A stretch of DNA of 64,000 nucleotides from Blattabacterium cuenoti (GCF_014252375.1 NZ_CP059221.1:124001-188000), one strand, 5' to 3'. Counted from the stretch's first letter, positions 18,078 to 28,843 are shown. Numbers and translations: made by a program. The notes: generated by a model from the letters alone, not told the origin.

Positions 18078-21000
18078 ATGATTTTTTTATCAAAAAAAAA
18101 AAATTATAGGATTTATATAAAAAAAAAATCAATATTTGATATAGATTCTTTATTATTATACAAAAAATTAAAAAAGTTAAATATACCAATAAATAAAATT
18201 GTTATATATAATATGTATGATTTTTTTAAAATAAGTAAAAATTTACTTATTGAATTTTTAAATAAAGTACTTTTAGATCCTGTAACAGATATTATGTATT
18301 TTAAAAAAAATTTTAAAAATCCATTTTTTGAATGTTATTTAAATAATGGTGATGACCGTGAAAATGCAGCAATACAATGTATTAAAGCATTTAATCCAAA
18401 TGAGTCTAAAAATGTATCTATAAAATTTAAATTATTAATAGAATTTATAGGAATAAAATATTACGATATAAATAAAATAAAAGAATTTATTAAAAATGAT
18501 TATTCTTACATTTTTTTAGATAAAATAAATAACAAAAAAATAAATAAAAAAGTTAATGTTAATATTAACAATTTCATTAACTGTAATAGTAATAGATTAA
18601 TAGAAATACATAAAAATTTAAATTTATCTATAGATTTAAAAGATTTATCTTTTATTAAAAAATATTTTAATAAAGAAGAAAAAAGGAATCCTACAGAAGA
18701 GGAGATAAAAATTTTAAATACTTATTGGTCTGATCACTGCAGACATATAACTTTTTTTACACAATTAGAAAAAATTTCTTTTAACGGAGTATTAAAAAAA
18801 ATATATAAAAACGTATTTGATAAATATTTAAATGATAGAAAAAAAATAGGAAAATCAAAAAATCCTATAAGTTTAATGGATTTAACTAAAATACCATACA
18901 AAATATTTATTAAAAAAAAAAAAATAAATATCATTAGTGAAGAAAATAATGCTTGTATAATTATGATAGATGTTCTTTTTTCAAAAGAAAAAAAAATAGA
19001 AAAATGGTATTTATGTTTTAAAAACGAAACTCATAATCATCCTACAGAAATAGATCCGTTTAATGGAGCCTATACTTGTATAGGTGGCGCTATTAGAGAC
19101 CCGTTATCTATAAGATCATTCGTATATCAAAGTTTAAGATTAAGTGGTATTGCAGATCCTAGATGTTCAAAAATAATAAATGGAAAATTATCGCAAGATA
19201 AAATTTGTATAGAATCTGCTAATGGGTTTAGTTCATATGGAAATCAAATAGGATTATCAACTACTCATGTAAATGAAATTTATCATGAAGGATATAGAGC
19301 AAAAAAAATGGAGGTTGGTATGACAATTGGAGCTACTCCAGTTAATTTTATAAAATGGGGGATACCTGAAAATGGAGATATAGTATTACTAATAGGAGGA
19401 ATTACAAAAAAAGAAGGTATAGGAGATGCAAATGATTCATCAAGAATAATTAATAATTATGAATATATTAGAAAAAAACGAATGGGAAATCCTATAATAG
19501 AAAGAAAAATTCAAAGACTTTTTAGAAAAAAGGAAATTACTTCTTTGATAAAAAAATGTAATGATCTTGGTGCTGGAGGTTTAGCAATAGCTTTGAGTGA
19601 AATACATGATAGTATAGAAATTTATTTAGATAAAGTTCCGTTAAAAAAAAATGATAATTTAAATCCTATAGAAATCGCTCTTTCTGAATCGCAAGAAAGA
19701 ATGGTAATAGTTACAGATCCTATAAACATAAAAAAAATTATTAAATTATCTAAAGAAGAAAATTTAATAGCTACTCCTATAGCTAAAATAACTGGAAATA
19801 AACGAATTATTTTTTTTCATAAAAAAAGAAAAATTTTTGATATAAAAAATTCGTTTTTAAATACAAAAGGAGCTAAAAAGAAAAATAAAGTTATTGTAGA
19901 ATCTCCTAGTTATATTTCACCTTTTAAAAAGTCAAAAAAATATGTTTTTAATAAGAAAAATTTCTTAAAATTTCTTTCTAAATTAAATATAACTTCTCAA
20001 TTAAGTATAGTTGAAATGTTTGATAGTACAGTAGGAGGAACTACTGTATTAATGCCATTTGGTGGGAAATATCAAATGACTCCTTCTGAAGGAAGCGTAC
20101 AAAAAATACCAGTATTACATGGAAGTACAGATACTGTAAGTATCGCATGTTGGGGATTTCATCCTGAGATATCTACATGGAGCCCATTTCATGGTGGAGC
20201 TTATGCTATATTAGAATGTATCTCTAAAATAGTTGCAATAGGAGGTAATTATAAAAAGACATATCTTAGTTTTCAAGAATATTATCAAAAATTAGGAAAA
20301 AATCCTATAAATTGGGGTAAACCTTTTTCATCATTGTTAGGTGCATATCATGCACAAATGTCTCTAGGAATAGTTTGTCTTGGAGGAAAAGATTCAATGT
20401 CTGGAACGTATAAAAACAAACATGTACCTCCTACTTTAATATCTTTTGGAATAACTACTGAATTATGTTCAAATATAATATCTCCAGAATTTAAAAAAGT
20501 AGGTAATAAAATATATTTATATCATCATTTTCCTGATAAAAATGAAATGCCAAATTTTGATTCAATAAAAAATGCATATAATAAAATATATAATGGAATT
20601 TGTGATAAAAAAATTTTTTCTGTAAAAACTATAAAAGATGGTGGAATTGCTATTGCAATTTCAAAAATGTCTTTTGGAAATAAATTAGGAGTTAAAATAA
20701 ATTATGAAAAAAATTTATTAGAAACTCATATTGGATCATTAATTATAGAATCTTCGTCTTCATTATCAAATGAATTTATCCTAATAGGAAAAGTTACAGG
20801 ATCAAAATATTTAGAATTTAACGGAGTACGAATTAGTATAGATTCAGCTATAAAAAGCTGGTCTTCAACGTTGTATAATATAATTTCCAATTATTATCCT
20901 TGTAAAAATAAAAATAAAGATTATTTAAATATTAATATTTATAAATCAAAAAATAATTCAAAAGAAAATAGAAAGTATTATTATAAGTTTAAAAAAATAT

Positions 21001-21797
21001 GTAAACCTAACGTATTTATTCCTATATTTCCAGGAACTAATGGTGAATTTGAATCTATAAGAGCTTTTGAGCATTTTGGAGCAAAAGTTAATAGTTTTGT
21101 TTTTAAAAATTTAAATTATAATGGAATTTTAGAATCTATACATTATATAAAAAAAATTATAAGGTCTGTACAAATTATTATGATTTGTGGAGGATTTAGT
21201 GCTGGAGATGAACCAGATGGATCTGCAAAATTAATTATATCCATATTACAAAATTCATACATAAAGGATTCTATTGAAAATTTTCTTAATAAAGATGGAT
21301 TGATACTAGGAGTTTGTAACGGATTTCAAGCATTAATAAAATCAGGTTTATTACCATACGGAAAAATTTGTTTGAGAAATAAAAAATCTCCAGCTTTAAT
21401 TTTAAATAAGATAAAAAAACACGTATCACAATGTGTTCATATAAAAATTATTTCTGATTATTCTCCATGGTTAAACGGTATGAAAAATAAAATATATACA
21501 TTTCCTATTTCTCATGGAGAAGGCAGATTTTATGCTGAAAAAAATATTACAAATAATTTATTTAAAAAAAATCAAGTAGCAGCTCAATATGTTAATTTAG
21601 ATGGTATTCCTAGTTTAGAAAAAAGATATAATCCTAATGGATCAATTGAATCTATTGAAAGTTTATTAAGTAATAATGGTAAAATTTATGGTAGAATGAC
21701 TCATCCAGAACGTATTTTTGATAGTGGAATATTGAAAAATATACCTCGTAATAAAGAAGATTCTATTTTTATGAATGCAATAAAATATTTCTTATAA
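18078..21797 (+). CDS. purL: Phosphoribosylformylglycinamidine synthase, single-chain
   Basis: This large enzyme amidates FGAR to FGAM using glutamine and ATP. At 1239 residues it is the single-chain type also found in enterobacteria, not the PurLQS complex. An early conserved motif is YWSDHCRHITF (about 215). The ATP site includes NETHNHPTEIDPF. The C-terminal glutaminase domain carries the nucleophile in GVCNGFQAL (about 1075) and the histidine and glutamate in MTHPERIFD. A 13-A run at 18912-18924 remains in frame. It lies within the purine block, 13 bases before purE. Confidence 0.96.
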   Translation: MIFLSKKKNYRIYIKKKSIFDIDSLLLYKKLKKLNIPINKIVIYNMYDFFKISKNLLIEFLNKVLLDPVTDIMYFKKNFKNPFFECYLNNGDDRENAAIQCIKAFNPNESKNVSIKFKLLIEFIGIKYYDINKIKEFIKNDYSYIFLDKINNKKINKKVNVNINNFINCNSNRLIEIHKNLNLSIDLKDLSFIKKYFNKEEKRNPTEEEIKILNTYWSDHCRHITFFTQLEKISFNGVLKKIYKNVFDKYLNDRKKIGKSKNPISLMDLTKIPYKIFIKKKKINIISEENNACIIMIDVLFSKEKKIEKWYLCFKNETHNHPTEIDPFNGAYTCIGGAIRDPLSIRSFVYQSLRLSGIADPRCSKIINGKLSQDKICIESANGFSSYGNQIGLSTTHVNEIYHEGYRAKKMEVGMTIGATPVNFIKWGIPENGDIVLLIGGITKKEGIGDANDSSRIINNYEYIRKKRMGNPIIERKIQRLFRKKEITSLIKKCNDLGAGGLAIALSEIHDSIEIYLDKVPLKKNDNLNPIEIALSESQERMVIVTDPINIKKIIKLSKEENLIATPIAKITGNKRIIFFHKKRKIFDIKNSFLNTKGAKKKNKVIVESPSYISPFKKSKKYVFNKKNFLKFLSKLNITSQLSIVEMFDSTVGGTTVLMPFGGKYQMTPSEGSVQKIPVLHGSTDTVSIACWGFHPEISTWSPFHGGAYAILECISKIVAIGGNYKKTYLSFQEYYQKLGKNPINWGKPFSSLLGAYHAQMSLGIVCLGGKDSMSGTYKNKHVPPTLISFGITTELCSNIISPEFKKVGNKIYLYHHFPDKNEMPNFDSIKNAYNKIYNGICDKKIFSVKTIKDGGIAIAISKMSFGNKLGVKINYEKNLLETHIGSLIIESSSSLSNEFILIGKVTGSKYLEFNGVRISIDSAIKSWSSTLYNIISNYYPCKNKNKDYLNINIYKSKNNSKENRKYYYKFKKICKPNVFIPIFPGTNGEFESIRAFEHFGAKVNSFVFKNLNYNGILESIHYIKKIIRSVQIIMICGGFSAGDEPDGSAKLIISILQNSYIKDSIENFLNKDGLILGVCNGFQALIKSGLLPYGKICLRNKKSPALILNKIKKHVSQCVHIKIISDYSPWLNGMKNKIYTFPISHGEGRFYAEKNITNNLFKKNQVAAQYVNLDGIPSLEKRYNPNGSIESIESLLSNNGKIYGRMTHPERIFDSGILKNIPRNKEDSIFMNAIKYFL

Positions 21798-21810
21798 AAA
21801 TTTTTATACT

Positions 21811-22296
21811 ATGAAAGTATCTATATTTATTGGTAGTATTTCTGACATATCAATTATGAAAAATTCTTCTGAATTATTAAAAAAATTTAAAATAAATTAT
21901 AAATGTTATATAATTTCAGCACATAGATTACCAAATATTTTATTAAATACCATAAAAAAAATAGAGAATGAAAATACAGAATTAATTATTGCTGGAGCTG
22001 GATTATCAGCTCATTTACCAGGAATTATATCGTCTCAAACAATAATACCAGTTATAGGTGTTCCTATATATAATCCAAATAATAGTACATTAGGTGGTAT
22101 TGATGCTCTTTTTTCCATAACACAAATGCCAAAGGGAATACCAATTGCTACTGTAGGAATAAATAATTCTTATAATGCTGCTATGATGGCAGTACATATT
22201 TTATCTTTAAAATATGATTGTTTAAAAAAATTATTGATAAAATTTAGAGAAAATATTAAAAAAAAATTAGAAAATGAAATAGAACAATATTTATAA
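21811..22296 (+). CDS. purE: N5-carboxyaminoimidazole ribonucleotide mutase
   Basis: PurE moves the carboxyl group of N5-CAIR to give CAIR. The first motif FIGSISDISIMK corresponds to the phosphate-binding GSxSDxxxM loop, and SAHRLPN carries the catalytic histidine. AGLSAHLPG and ALFSITQMPKGIP complete the class I pattern. The 161 residues match class I enzymes, which normally need PurK to make N5-CAIR. No purK is in this window, although most other steps are clustered here. It is followed four bases later by purC. Confidence 0.95.
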   Translation: MKVSIFIGSISDISIMKNSSELLKKFKINYKCYIISAHRLPNILLNTIKKIENENTELIIAGAGLSAHLPGIISSQTIIPVIGVPIYNPNNSTLGGIDALFSITQMPKGIPIATVGINNSYNAAMMAVHILSLKYDCLKKLLIKFRENIKKKLENEIEQYL

Positions 22297-22300
22297 AATT

Positions 22301-23038
22301 ATGAATAATAATAGTTTTATTATAAAAAAAAATGTTTTAATAGAAGGAAAAACTAAAAAAATATATTTAACTAACGATCCTTTTAAAGTAATTCTTCATC
22401 ATAAAGACAATTTAACGGCTTTAAATGGATTGAAAAAAATTTTTTTATTAGATAAAGGAGTATTAAACAATGAAATTACTACATTAATATTTAAATTTCT
22501 TAATTCATCTGGAATAAAAACTCATTTTATTCAAAAAATAAATAATAGAGAACAATTATGTCATAAAATACAAACAATTCCTTTAGAATTTGTAATAAGA
22601 AATGTTGTTACTGGAAGTTTATCTAATCGTTTAGGAATTAAAGAAGAAAAAAAAATACCAAATGGTATAATAGAAATTTTTTATAAAAATGATACTTTAG
22701 AAGATCCATTAATAAATGATAATCATGCAGTATTCTTAGGAATTATTTCTTATGAAGAATTAAATCGTATTTATTCAATTTTAAAAAAAATAAATAATTT
22801 ATTAAAAATATATTTTTTAAATAAGAATATTATATTAGTAGATTTTAAAATTGAATTTGGTAGAAATAATAAAAATGAAATATTATTATCTGATGAGATA
22901 AGTCCTGATACTTGTAGATTTTGGGATAAGGAAACAATGAAAAAATTAGATAAAGATTTATTTAGGCTAGAATCACAAAAAAAAGAAAAAATATTTGATT
23001 CATATATGGAAATATTAAAAAGATTAAATCAAGAATAA
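22301..23038 (+). CDS. purC: SAICAR synthetase
   Basis: PurC joins CAIR and aspartate with ATP to make SAICAR. The N-terminal LIEGKTKKIY loop is diagnostic. VIRNVVTGSLSNRLG and the C-terminal LSDEISPDTCRFWD complete the family pattern. The length of 245 residues is typical of short bacterial enzymes. The start is the ATG at 22301, four bases after purE. A 61-base AT-rich gap separates it from purF, one of the largest in the block, so a second promoter there is possible, although I found no clear consensus element. Confidence 0.95.
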   Translation: MNNNSFIIKKNVLIEGKTKKIYLTNDPFKVILHHKDNLTALNGLKKIFLLDKGVLNNEITTLIFKFLNSSGIKTHFIQKINNREQLCHKIQTIPLEFVIRNVVTGSLSNRLGIKEEKKIPNGIIEIFYKNDTLEDPLINDNHAVFLGIISYEELNRIYSILKKINNLLKIYFLNKNIILVDFKIEFGRNNKNEILLSDEISPDTCRFWDKETMKKLDKDLFRLESQKKEKIFDSYMEILKRLNQE

Positions 23039-23099
23039 ATTTATTAAAATTTATTTTAACTTTTAACAAAAAAAACATTAAATCTAATAAATAATTTTT

Positions 23100-24479
23100 T
23101 TGGATAAATTTCATGAAGAATGTGGGGTATTTGGAATATACTCAACACTAAAAATAGATATTTTCTCGTTTATTCAATCCGGCTTATTTTCTTTGCAACA
23201 CAGAGGTCAAGAAGCATGTGGTTTTTCTATATTAAAAAATGGATTTATTTTTACTTATAAAAGCGAAGGATTAGTTTTAGATTTTTTTCAAAAAATATCA
23301 AATTATAAAAGATATTGTATTGGAAATGCAGTTGTTGGACATACTCGTTATTCAACAGAAGGAGGACAGAATAAAAAGAATATTCAACCATTTTTTGGAA
23401 AAAGTTCATGTGGAAAAACTATTATATCTATAGTTCATAATGGAAATATAATTAATGCAAAAAATATAAGAAAGAAATTAGAGTATAAAGGAATTAATTT
23501 TTTTTCTGAATACTCAGATTCAGAAGTAATATTACGTTTAATTCAAAAAAATTTATTAGAAAATAATAATAATTTAGAAGAATCTATAAAAAAAACAACC
23601 TTTAATATTAAAGGAGCATATTCAGTAATTGTATTAATGGATAACAAAATGGCAGCATTTAGAGATCCTAATGGAATTAGACCTTTATGTTATGGATTTT
23701 TAGACGAAAAAACTTATATTTTTAGTTCTGAAACATGTGGAATAGATGCGGTGGGAGGTACTTATGTTAGAGATTTATTTCCAGGAGAACTTATAATAGT
23801 TGATGATAATTCAATTAAATTTTCAATGATAAGTAAAACAGAAAATATAAAAAATAGAATATGTTCTTTTGAATACATTTATTTTTCTAGACCAGATTCT
23901 GTAATTGAAAACTTAAATGTTTATAAAATTCGTGAAAAAAGTGGAGAAAAATTATACGAACAATATCCTGTAAAAGCTGACGTTGTTATCGGAGTACCAG
24001 ATTCAGGAGTACCTGCTTCTATAGGGTATTCAAAAGCATCTGGGATACCTTTTAAGCCTATATTAATAAAAAATAAATATATAGGTAGATCTTTTATTTT
24101 ACCTAAACAAGAAATTCGTGAAAAAATGGTTAATTTAAAATTAAACCCAATTTTACATGAAATAAGAAGTAAACGTGTTGTTATTGTTGATGATTCTATT
24201 GTTCGTGGAACTACTAGTAAAAAACTAATTGACATTTTAAAAAAATCAGGGGCTAAAGAAATTCATTTTCGTAGTGCTTCACCTCCAATAATTGCCCCTT
24301 GTTATCTTGGAGTAAATACTCCAATTAAAAAAGATTTATTTTCATATAATTATAAAAATAATATAAAAAAAATATTAGATGTAGATAGTCTAGAATTCCT
24401 AAGTATGGATAATTTAATAGAAATTTTAGGAGGAAAAAATTATTGTTTTGGATGTTTTACTGAAGAATATCCAATTTAA
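23100..24479 (+). CDS. purF: Amidophosphoribosyltransferase, iron-sulfur type
   Basis: PurF commits PRPP to purine synthesis by adding ammonia from glutamine. The catalytic cysteine is C8 in EECGVFG, so a seven-residue propeptide must be removed, as in the Bacillus enzyme. Four cysteines match the [4Fe-4S] ligands of that class: one in RICSFEYIYF, one in APCYLGV, and two in the C-terminal CFGC. The PRPP loop is VIVDDSIVRGTTS. The start is TTG at 23100, since the next upstream codons run into a stop without an ATG. Length is 459 residues. Confidence 0.94.
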   Translation: MDKFHEECGVFGIYSTLKIDIFSFIQSGLFSLQHRGQEACGFSILKNGFIFTYKSEGLVLDFFQKISNYKRYCIGNAVVGHTRYSTEGGQNKKNIQPFFGKSSCGKTIISIVHNGNIINAKNIRKKLEYKGINFFSEYSDSEVILRLIQKNLLENNNNLEESIKKTTFNIKGAYSVIVLMDNKMAAFRDPNGIRPLCYGFLDEKTYIFSSETCGIDAVGGTYVRDLFPGELIIVDDNSIKFSMISKTENIKNRICSFEYIYFSRPDSVIENLNVYKIREKSGEKLYEQYPVKADVVIGVPDSGVPASIGYSKASGIPFKPILIKNKYIGRSFILPKQEIREKMVNLKLNPILHEIRSKRVVIVDDSIVRGTTSKKLIDILKKSGAKEIHFRSASPPIIAPCYLGVNTPIKKDLFSYNYKNNIKKILDVDSLEFLSMDNLIEILGGKNYCFGCFTEEYPI

Positions 24480-24526
24480 TAAAATTATTTTACTTATTTC
24501 ATAAAATGAAAATACATTAATTACTT

Positions 24527-25510
24527 ATGAAAGTAAAGAATAATATAACATATAAAATTAATAAAATTTTAAAAAAAACTTATACAAAAAAAGTATTAAG
24601 TAATTTGGATCATTTTTCAGGATTTTATAAAATATATAATAAATATAAAAATCCTATTCTTGTTTCTGGAACAGATGGAGTTGGTACAAAAATTTGTTTA
24701 TCTATAAATTTTAAAAAATATGATCTAATTGGAATAGATTGTTTTGCTATGTGTATAAATGATATTTTATGTCATGGTGCAGAACCTATGTTTTTTTTGG
24801 ATTATTTAGCATGTAATAAAATTAATTCTTTTATTATAGAAAATATTATAAAAGGTATAGCTTGCTCATGTAAAGAAAATAATACATGTTTTATTGGTGG
24901 AGAAACCGCGGAAATGCCTGGATTTTATCCTAAAAATGGATATGACATTGCAGGATTCTGTGTTGGTATAGTTGATCAAGACAATCTTATTGATGGAAAA
25001 AAATTAATTAAAGAAAATGATGTTATAATAGGATTTGAATCATCAGGAATTCACAGTAATGGTTTTTCTGTTATTAGAAATATTTTTTCAGAAAATGATT
25101 TAAAAAAAGGTTTTTTTGACAAAAAACCTTTTTATGAAATACTTTTAATACCAACTAAAATTTATTATAATTTAATTAGTTATTTATTAAAAAAAATTTC
25201 TATACACGGAATTGCACATATTACTGGAGGAGGAATTTTAGATAATTTATCTAGAATTATTCCTGAAAATTTATCTGCTGTAATAGATAAAAAAAAAATT
25301 CCTATTAAATCTATTTTTAATTTTATACAGAAAAAAGGAAATTTATCTGAAGAATTAATGTGGAAAACATTTAATATGGGATTAGGTATGATTATTATCA
25401 TTTCTTCAAAAGAAAAAGATTTTCTATTAAAAAAAATTAAAATTAAAGAAAAACCATATGTTATAGGTTCTATTGTAAAAAGAAAAAATAAAGAAATTAA
25501 TTTAATATGA
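24527..25510 (+). CDS. purM: Phosphoribosylformylglycinamidine cyclo-ligase (AIR synthetase)
   Basis: PurM closes the imidazole ring of FGAM using ATP. SGTDGVGTKI, GIDCFAMCINDILCHGAEP and GGETAEMPGFY are all present, in family order. HITGGGILDNL in the C-terminal half is also conserved. The length of 327 residues is normal. Its stop overlaps the purN start by four bases (ATGA), a usual sign of coupled translation. It follows purF with a 47-base gap. Confidence 0.96.
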   Translation: MKVKNNITYKINKILKKTYTKKVLSNLDHFSGFYKIYNKYKNPILVSGTDGVGTKICLSINFKKYDLIGIDCFAMCINDILCHGAEPMFFLDYLACNKINSFIIENIIKGIACSCKENNTCFIGGETAEMPGFYPKNGYDIAGFCVGIVDQDNLIDGKKLIKENDVIIGFESSGIHSNGFSVIRNIFSENDLKKGFFDKKPFYEILLIPTKIYYNLISYLLKKISIHGIAHITGGGILDNLSRIIPENLSAVIDKKKIPIKSIFNFIQKKGNLSEELMWKTFNMGLGMIIIISSKEKDFLLKKIKIKEKPYVIGSIVKRKNKEINLI

Positions 25511-26064
25511 AAAAAATAATATTCTTAGTATCTGGAAATGGAACTAATATGATGCATATTTTAAATGCTATTAATAATAAAATTTTATATAATTTCGAAA
25601 TAATATCAGTAATTTCTGATAGAAATTGCAAAGCTATAGAATATGCTAGTAATAACAATATTAGATTTTTTTCTTTAAAAAGAAATAAATTTTTATCCAA
25701 AAAAATAGATATTTTACTCGTTAAATATAAACCAAATATTATAATATTATCTGGATTTCTTTCTATACTTAATAAAGAAATTTGTAAAAAATGGTATGGA
25801 AAAATTATAAATATACATCCTTCTATTTTGCCTAAATATGGTGGTAAAGGTATGTATGGGGAAAAAGTTCATGAATTAGTTATAAAAAATAAAGATAAAA
25901 TATCAGGAGCTACAATACATTTTGTTACAGAAAAAATAGATTCTGGTAATATTATAATTAACGGAAAATGTAAAATATCTAATAATGAAGATGTTAATTC
26001 TTTATCAAAAAAAATTTCCAATATTGAAAAAAAAATTTTAATAGAATCATTAAAAATTTTATGA
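25507..26064 (+). CDS. purN: Phosphoribosylglycinamide formyltransferase
   Basis: PurN transfers a formyl group from 10-formyltetrahydrofolate to GAR. The active-site triad is visible: asparagine and histidine in IINIHPSILP and aspartate in EKIDSGNI. The N-terminus VSGNGTNM binds the substrate phosphate. At 185 residues it is slightly shorter than the 200 or so usual elsewhere. It overlaps purM by four bases and purH by four bases. Confidence 0.95.
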   Translation: MKKIIFLVSGNGTNMMHILNAINNKILYNFEIISVISDRNCKAIEYASNNNIRFFSLKRNKFLSKKIDILLVKYKPNIIILSGFLSILNKEICKKWYGKIINIHPSILPKYGGKGMYGEKVHELVIKNKDKISGATIHFVTEKIDSGNIIINGKCKISNNEDVNSLSKKISNIEKKILIESLKIL

Positions 26065-27599
26065 AAAGAGCTTTAATTAGTGTTTATAAAAAAAATAAGG
26101 AATTATTAGATTTTTCTTTTTTTTTGAAAAAAAAAAAATATGAAATTATATCAACTGGAGGTACTTATGAATTTTTAAAAAAAAACGGATTATATCCAAT
26201 AAATATTTCAGATGTTACATCTTTTTCTGAAATTTTGGATGGAAGAATTAAATCTATACATCCTAATATATATGCTGGAATTCTAGCTAATCGTTCTATC
26301 AATAAACATTTAGAATCAATTAAAAATAATAATATTAAATTGATTGATATTGTATTAATAAATTTTTATCCATTTAATGAAAAAAAAAGTAATAAATCTA
26401 TTAAAATGAAATCTTTATTAGAATTTATAGATATTGGAGGACCTTCTTTAATTAGAGCAGCAGCTAAAAATTTTCATTATGTTACACCAATTATAGATAG
26501 TAATGATTATGAATCAGTAAAAAAAGAAATTAATTATAATGGATTTACATCTTTAATTTTAAGACAAAAATTAGCAGGAAAAGCATTTAACTTTACTTCT
26601 AATTATGATTATATTATTTCTAAATACTTTTTAAAATTAAAAGTAGAAAAATTTCCAAAAAAAATAAACCTTTTTTATGAAAAAAAAATGAATCTTCCAT
26701 ATGGAGAAAATCCACATCAAAAAGCTTCATTTTACGTTGACAACATAAATAAAAAAGGTTCTATGTATAATTTTAGCCAAATTCATGGAAAAAAAATTTC
26801 TTTTAATAACATAAGGGATATAGATATAGCTTGGAAAATTGTAAATCAATTTTATAAACCTACTTGTTGTATTATAAAACATTCTACTCCATGTGGAGTC
26901 GCATGTGGTAATAATAATGTTGAAGCATTTAAAAAAGCTTATAGTGCAGATCATATTTCTTCTTTTGGAGGAATAGCAGCATTTAATACAAAAATTTCAT
27001 ATGAATTGGCAATAAAAATTAATAATTTGTTTCTAGAGGTAATTATTGGGCCATCATATGATGATGATAGTCTTTCTATTTTAAAATCAAAAAAAAATTT
27101 AAGAATTATTAGTATAAATAATCCTATTTCAAATAAGATGGATTATGTACAAGTTGATGGTGGATTATTAGTTCAAGAATCAGATTATAGTAATAAAAAT
27201 GATAATTATAAAATAGTTACAAAAAGAAATTTTTCTAATCAAGAAATAAAATCCATTTTTTTTGCACAAAAAGTAGTAAAATTTGTAAAATCTAATGCTA
27301 TTGTAGTTGCTAGTGGAATGCAAACAGTAGGAATATCTGGGGGACAGACAAATAGAATATGGGCAGCACGCCAAGCTATAAGTAGAGCATTGGAATTAAA
27401 AAAAAATAAAAAAAAATTAGTTCTAGTATCTGATGCATTTTTTCCTTTTAAAGATATAATAGATGAAGTTGCAAACTCTAAATTAATATATGCGATTTTA
27501 CAACCTGGTGGTTCTATAAGAGATTCAGAATCTATTAATGCTTGTAATAATTATGGAATAGCAATGGCTTTTACTGGAAAAAGATATTTTAAACATTAA
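26061..27599 (+). CDS. purH: Bifunctional AICAR transformylase / IMP cyclohydrolase
   Basis: PurH performs the last two steps to IMP. The N-terminal methylglyoxal-synthase-like cyclohydrolase domain (about 1-190) has STGGTYEFL and SEILDGRIKSIHP. The transformylase domain (about 200-512) has LPYGENPHQKA, KHSTPCGVACG, SSFGGIAAFN and SGGQTNRIWAAR. Length is 512, as expected. Overlap of four bases with purN suggests coupled translation, and purD follows seven bases after its stop. Confidence 0.96.
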   Translation: MKRALISVYKKNKELLDFSFFLKKKKYEIISTGGTYEFLKKNGLYPINISDVTSFSEILDGRIKSIHPNIYAGILANRSINKHLESIKNNNIKLIDIVLINFYPFNEKKSNKSIKMKSLLEFIDIGGPSLIRAAAKNFHYVTPIIDSNDYESVKKEINYNGFTSLILRQKLAGKAFNFTSNYDYIISKYFLKLKVEKFPKKINLFYEKKMNLPYGENPHQKASFYVDNINKKGSMYNFSQIHGKKISFNNIRDIDIAWKIVNQFYKPTCCIIKHSTPCGVACGNNNVEAFKKAYSADHISSFGGIAAFNTKISYELAIKINNLFLEVIIGPSYDDDSLSILKSKKNLRIISINNPISNKMDYVQVDGGLLVQESDYSNKNDNYKIVTKRNFSNQEIKSIFFAQKVVKFVKSNAIVVASGMQTVGISGGQTNRIWAARQAISRALELKKNKKKLVLVSDAFFPFKDIIDEVANSKLIYAILQPGGSIRDSESINACNNYGIAMAFTGKRYFKH

Positions 27600-27606
27600 A
27601 AAAATT

Positions 27607-28842
27607 ATGAAAATTTTAATTCTTGGAGAAGGAGGTAGAGAACACGCTATTGGAAAAAAATTATTAGAAGATAATTTTGATATAAATTTATATTTTTATC
27701 CTGGAAATGGTGGTACAAAATTAATAGGCCATAATATAGAAAAAAAATGTTCTATTTTAGATTTAGTAAATTTTTCTAAAAAAAACAATATAAGTCTTAC
27801 AATAGTTGGATCAGAAATTTTTCTTATGAAAAAAGTTGTTGATTTATTTCAATTTCATAAATTGAATATAATTGGACCAAATTATAATTCTTCTAAATTA
27901 GAAGGAGATAGAATTTTTGCAAAATCTTTTATGAAAAAATATGGAATAAGAACTCCTAAATATGAAACTTTTTATTCATATGATAAAGCTAAAAACTTTT
28001 CTAAACAAAAAACTTCATTAGTAATTAAATCTAATGGTATTGCTTCAGGAAAAGGAGTTATTATTTCCCATAATAAAAATGAATATCAAAAAGCATTAAA
28101 AAGTATTATGGTAGAAAAAAAATTTGGAAAATCTGGAGAAAAAATAATAGTAGAAGAATATTTAAATGGAAAAGAAGTTTCTATATTATCAATTTTAAAC
28201 AATAATAGAATTATTCCTTTTATATCTTCTAAAGATTATAAAAAAATAGGAAATAATAATTTAGGTTTAAATACAGGAGGAATGGGGGCTATTAGTCCAA
28301 ATCCATATATGAAAAATCATATATGGAAAGATTTCAATGAAAATATATTAGAACCTACTATTGAAGGTTTAATTTCAGAAAAATTAACTTTTCTAGGATT
28401 TTTATATTTTGGATTAATGATTTATAATAATAAAATTTATTTATTAGAATACAATACTAGATTAGGAGATCCAGAAACACAATCCATACTTCCATTAATG
28501 AAAAATAACTTTCTTAACATGTTAAAATCTTTTTTTTACGAAGATAAAATAAATATTTCATGGAAAAATTATTGTTCATGTTGTATAGTATTATCTTCTT
28601 TAGGATATCCAGAAAAATATAATATAGGTTATATAATAAATAATTTTAATAAATTAGAAGAACCTTTTTATATTGCTGGAGCAATGAGAAAAAAAGGAAA
28701 ATGGATTACTTCTAGTGGAAGAGTATTGAATATTATAGGAATTGATACAAATATCAAATATGCAAGAAAAAATGCATATGAAAAAATCAATAAAATTAAA
28801 TGTAATAATCTTTATTATAGAAAAGATATAGGTTTATATTAA
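27607..28842 (+). CDS. purD: Phosphoribosylamine-glycine ligase
   Basis: PurD joins phosphoribosylamine and glycine with ATP, the second step of the pathway. LGEGGREHAIGKKL opens the N-terminal domain. The ATP-grasp fold is shown by KSNGIASGKGV and the metal-binding LEYNTRLGDPETQ. LNTGGMGAISPNPY is also characteristic. Length is 411 residues. It is placed late in the operon, one base before guaA. Confidence 0.95.
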   Translation: MKILILGEGGREHAIGKKLLEDNFDINLYFYPGNGGTKLIGHNIEKKCSILDLVNFSKKNNISLTIVGSEIFLMKKVVDLFQFHKLNIIGPNYNSSKLEGDRIFAKSFMKKYGIRTPKYETFYSYDKAKNFSKQKTSLVIKSNGIASGKGVIISHNKNEYQKALKSIMVEKKFGKSGEKIIVEEYLNGKEVSILSILNNNRIIPFISSKDYKKIGNNNLGLNTGGMGAISPNPYMKNHIWKDFNENILEPTIEGLISEKLTFLGFLYFGLMIYNNKIYLLEYNTRLGDPETQSILPLMKNNFLNMLKSFFYEDKINISWKNYCSCCIVLSSLGYPEKYNIGYIINNFNKLEEPFYIAGAMRKKGKWITSSGRVLNIIGIDTNIKYARKNAYEKINKIKCNNLYYRKDIGLY

Positions 28843-28843
28843 T

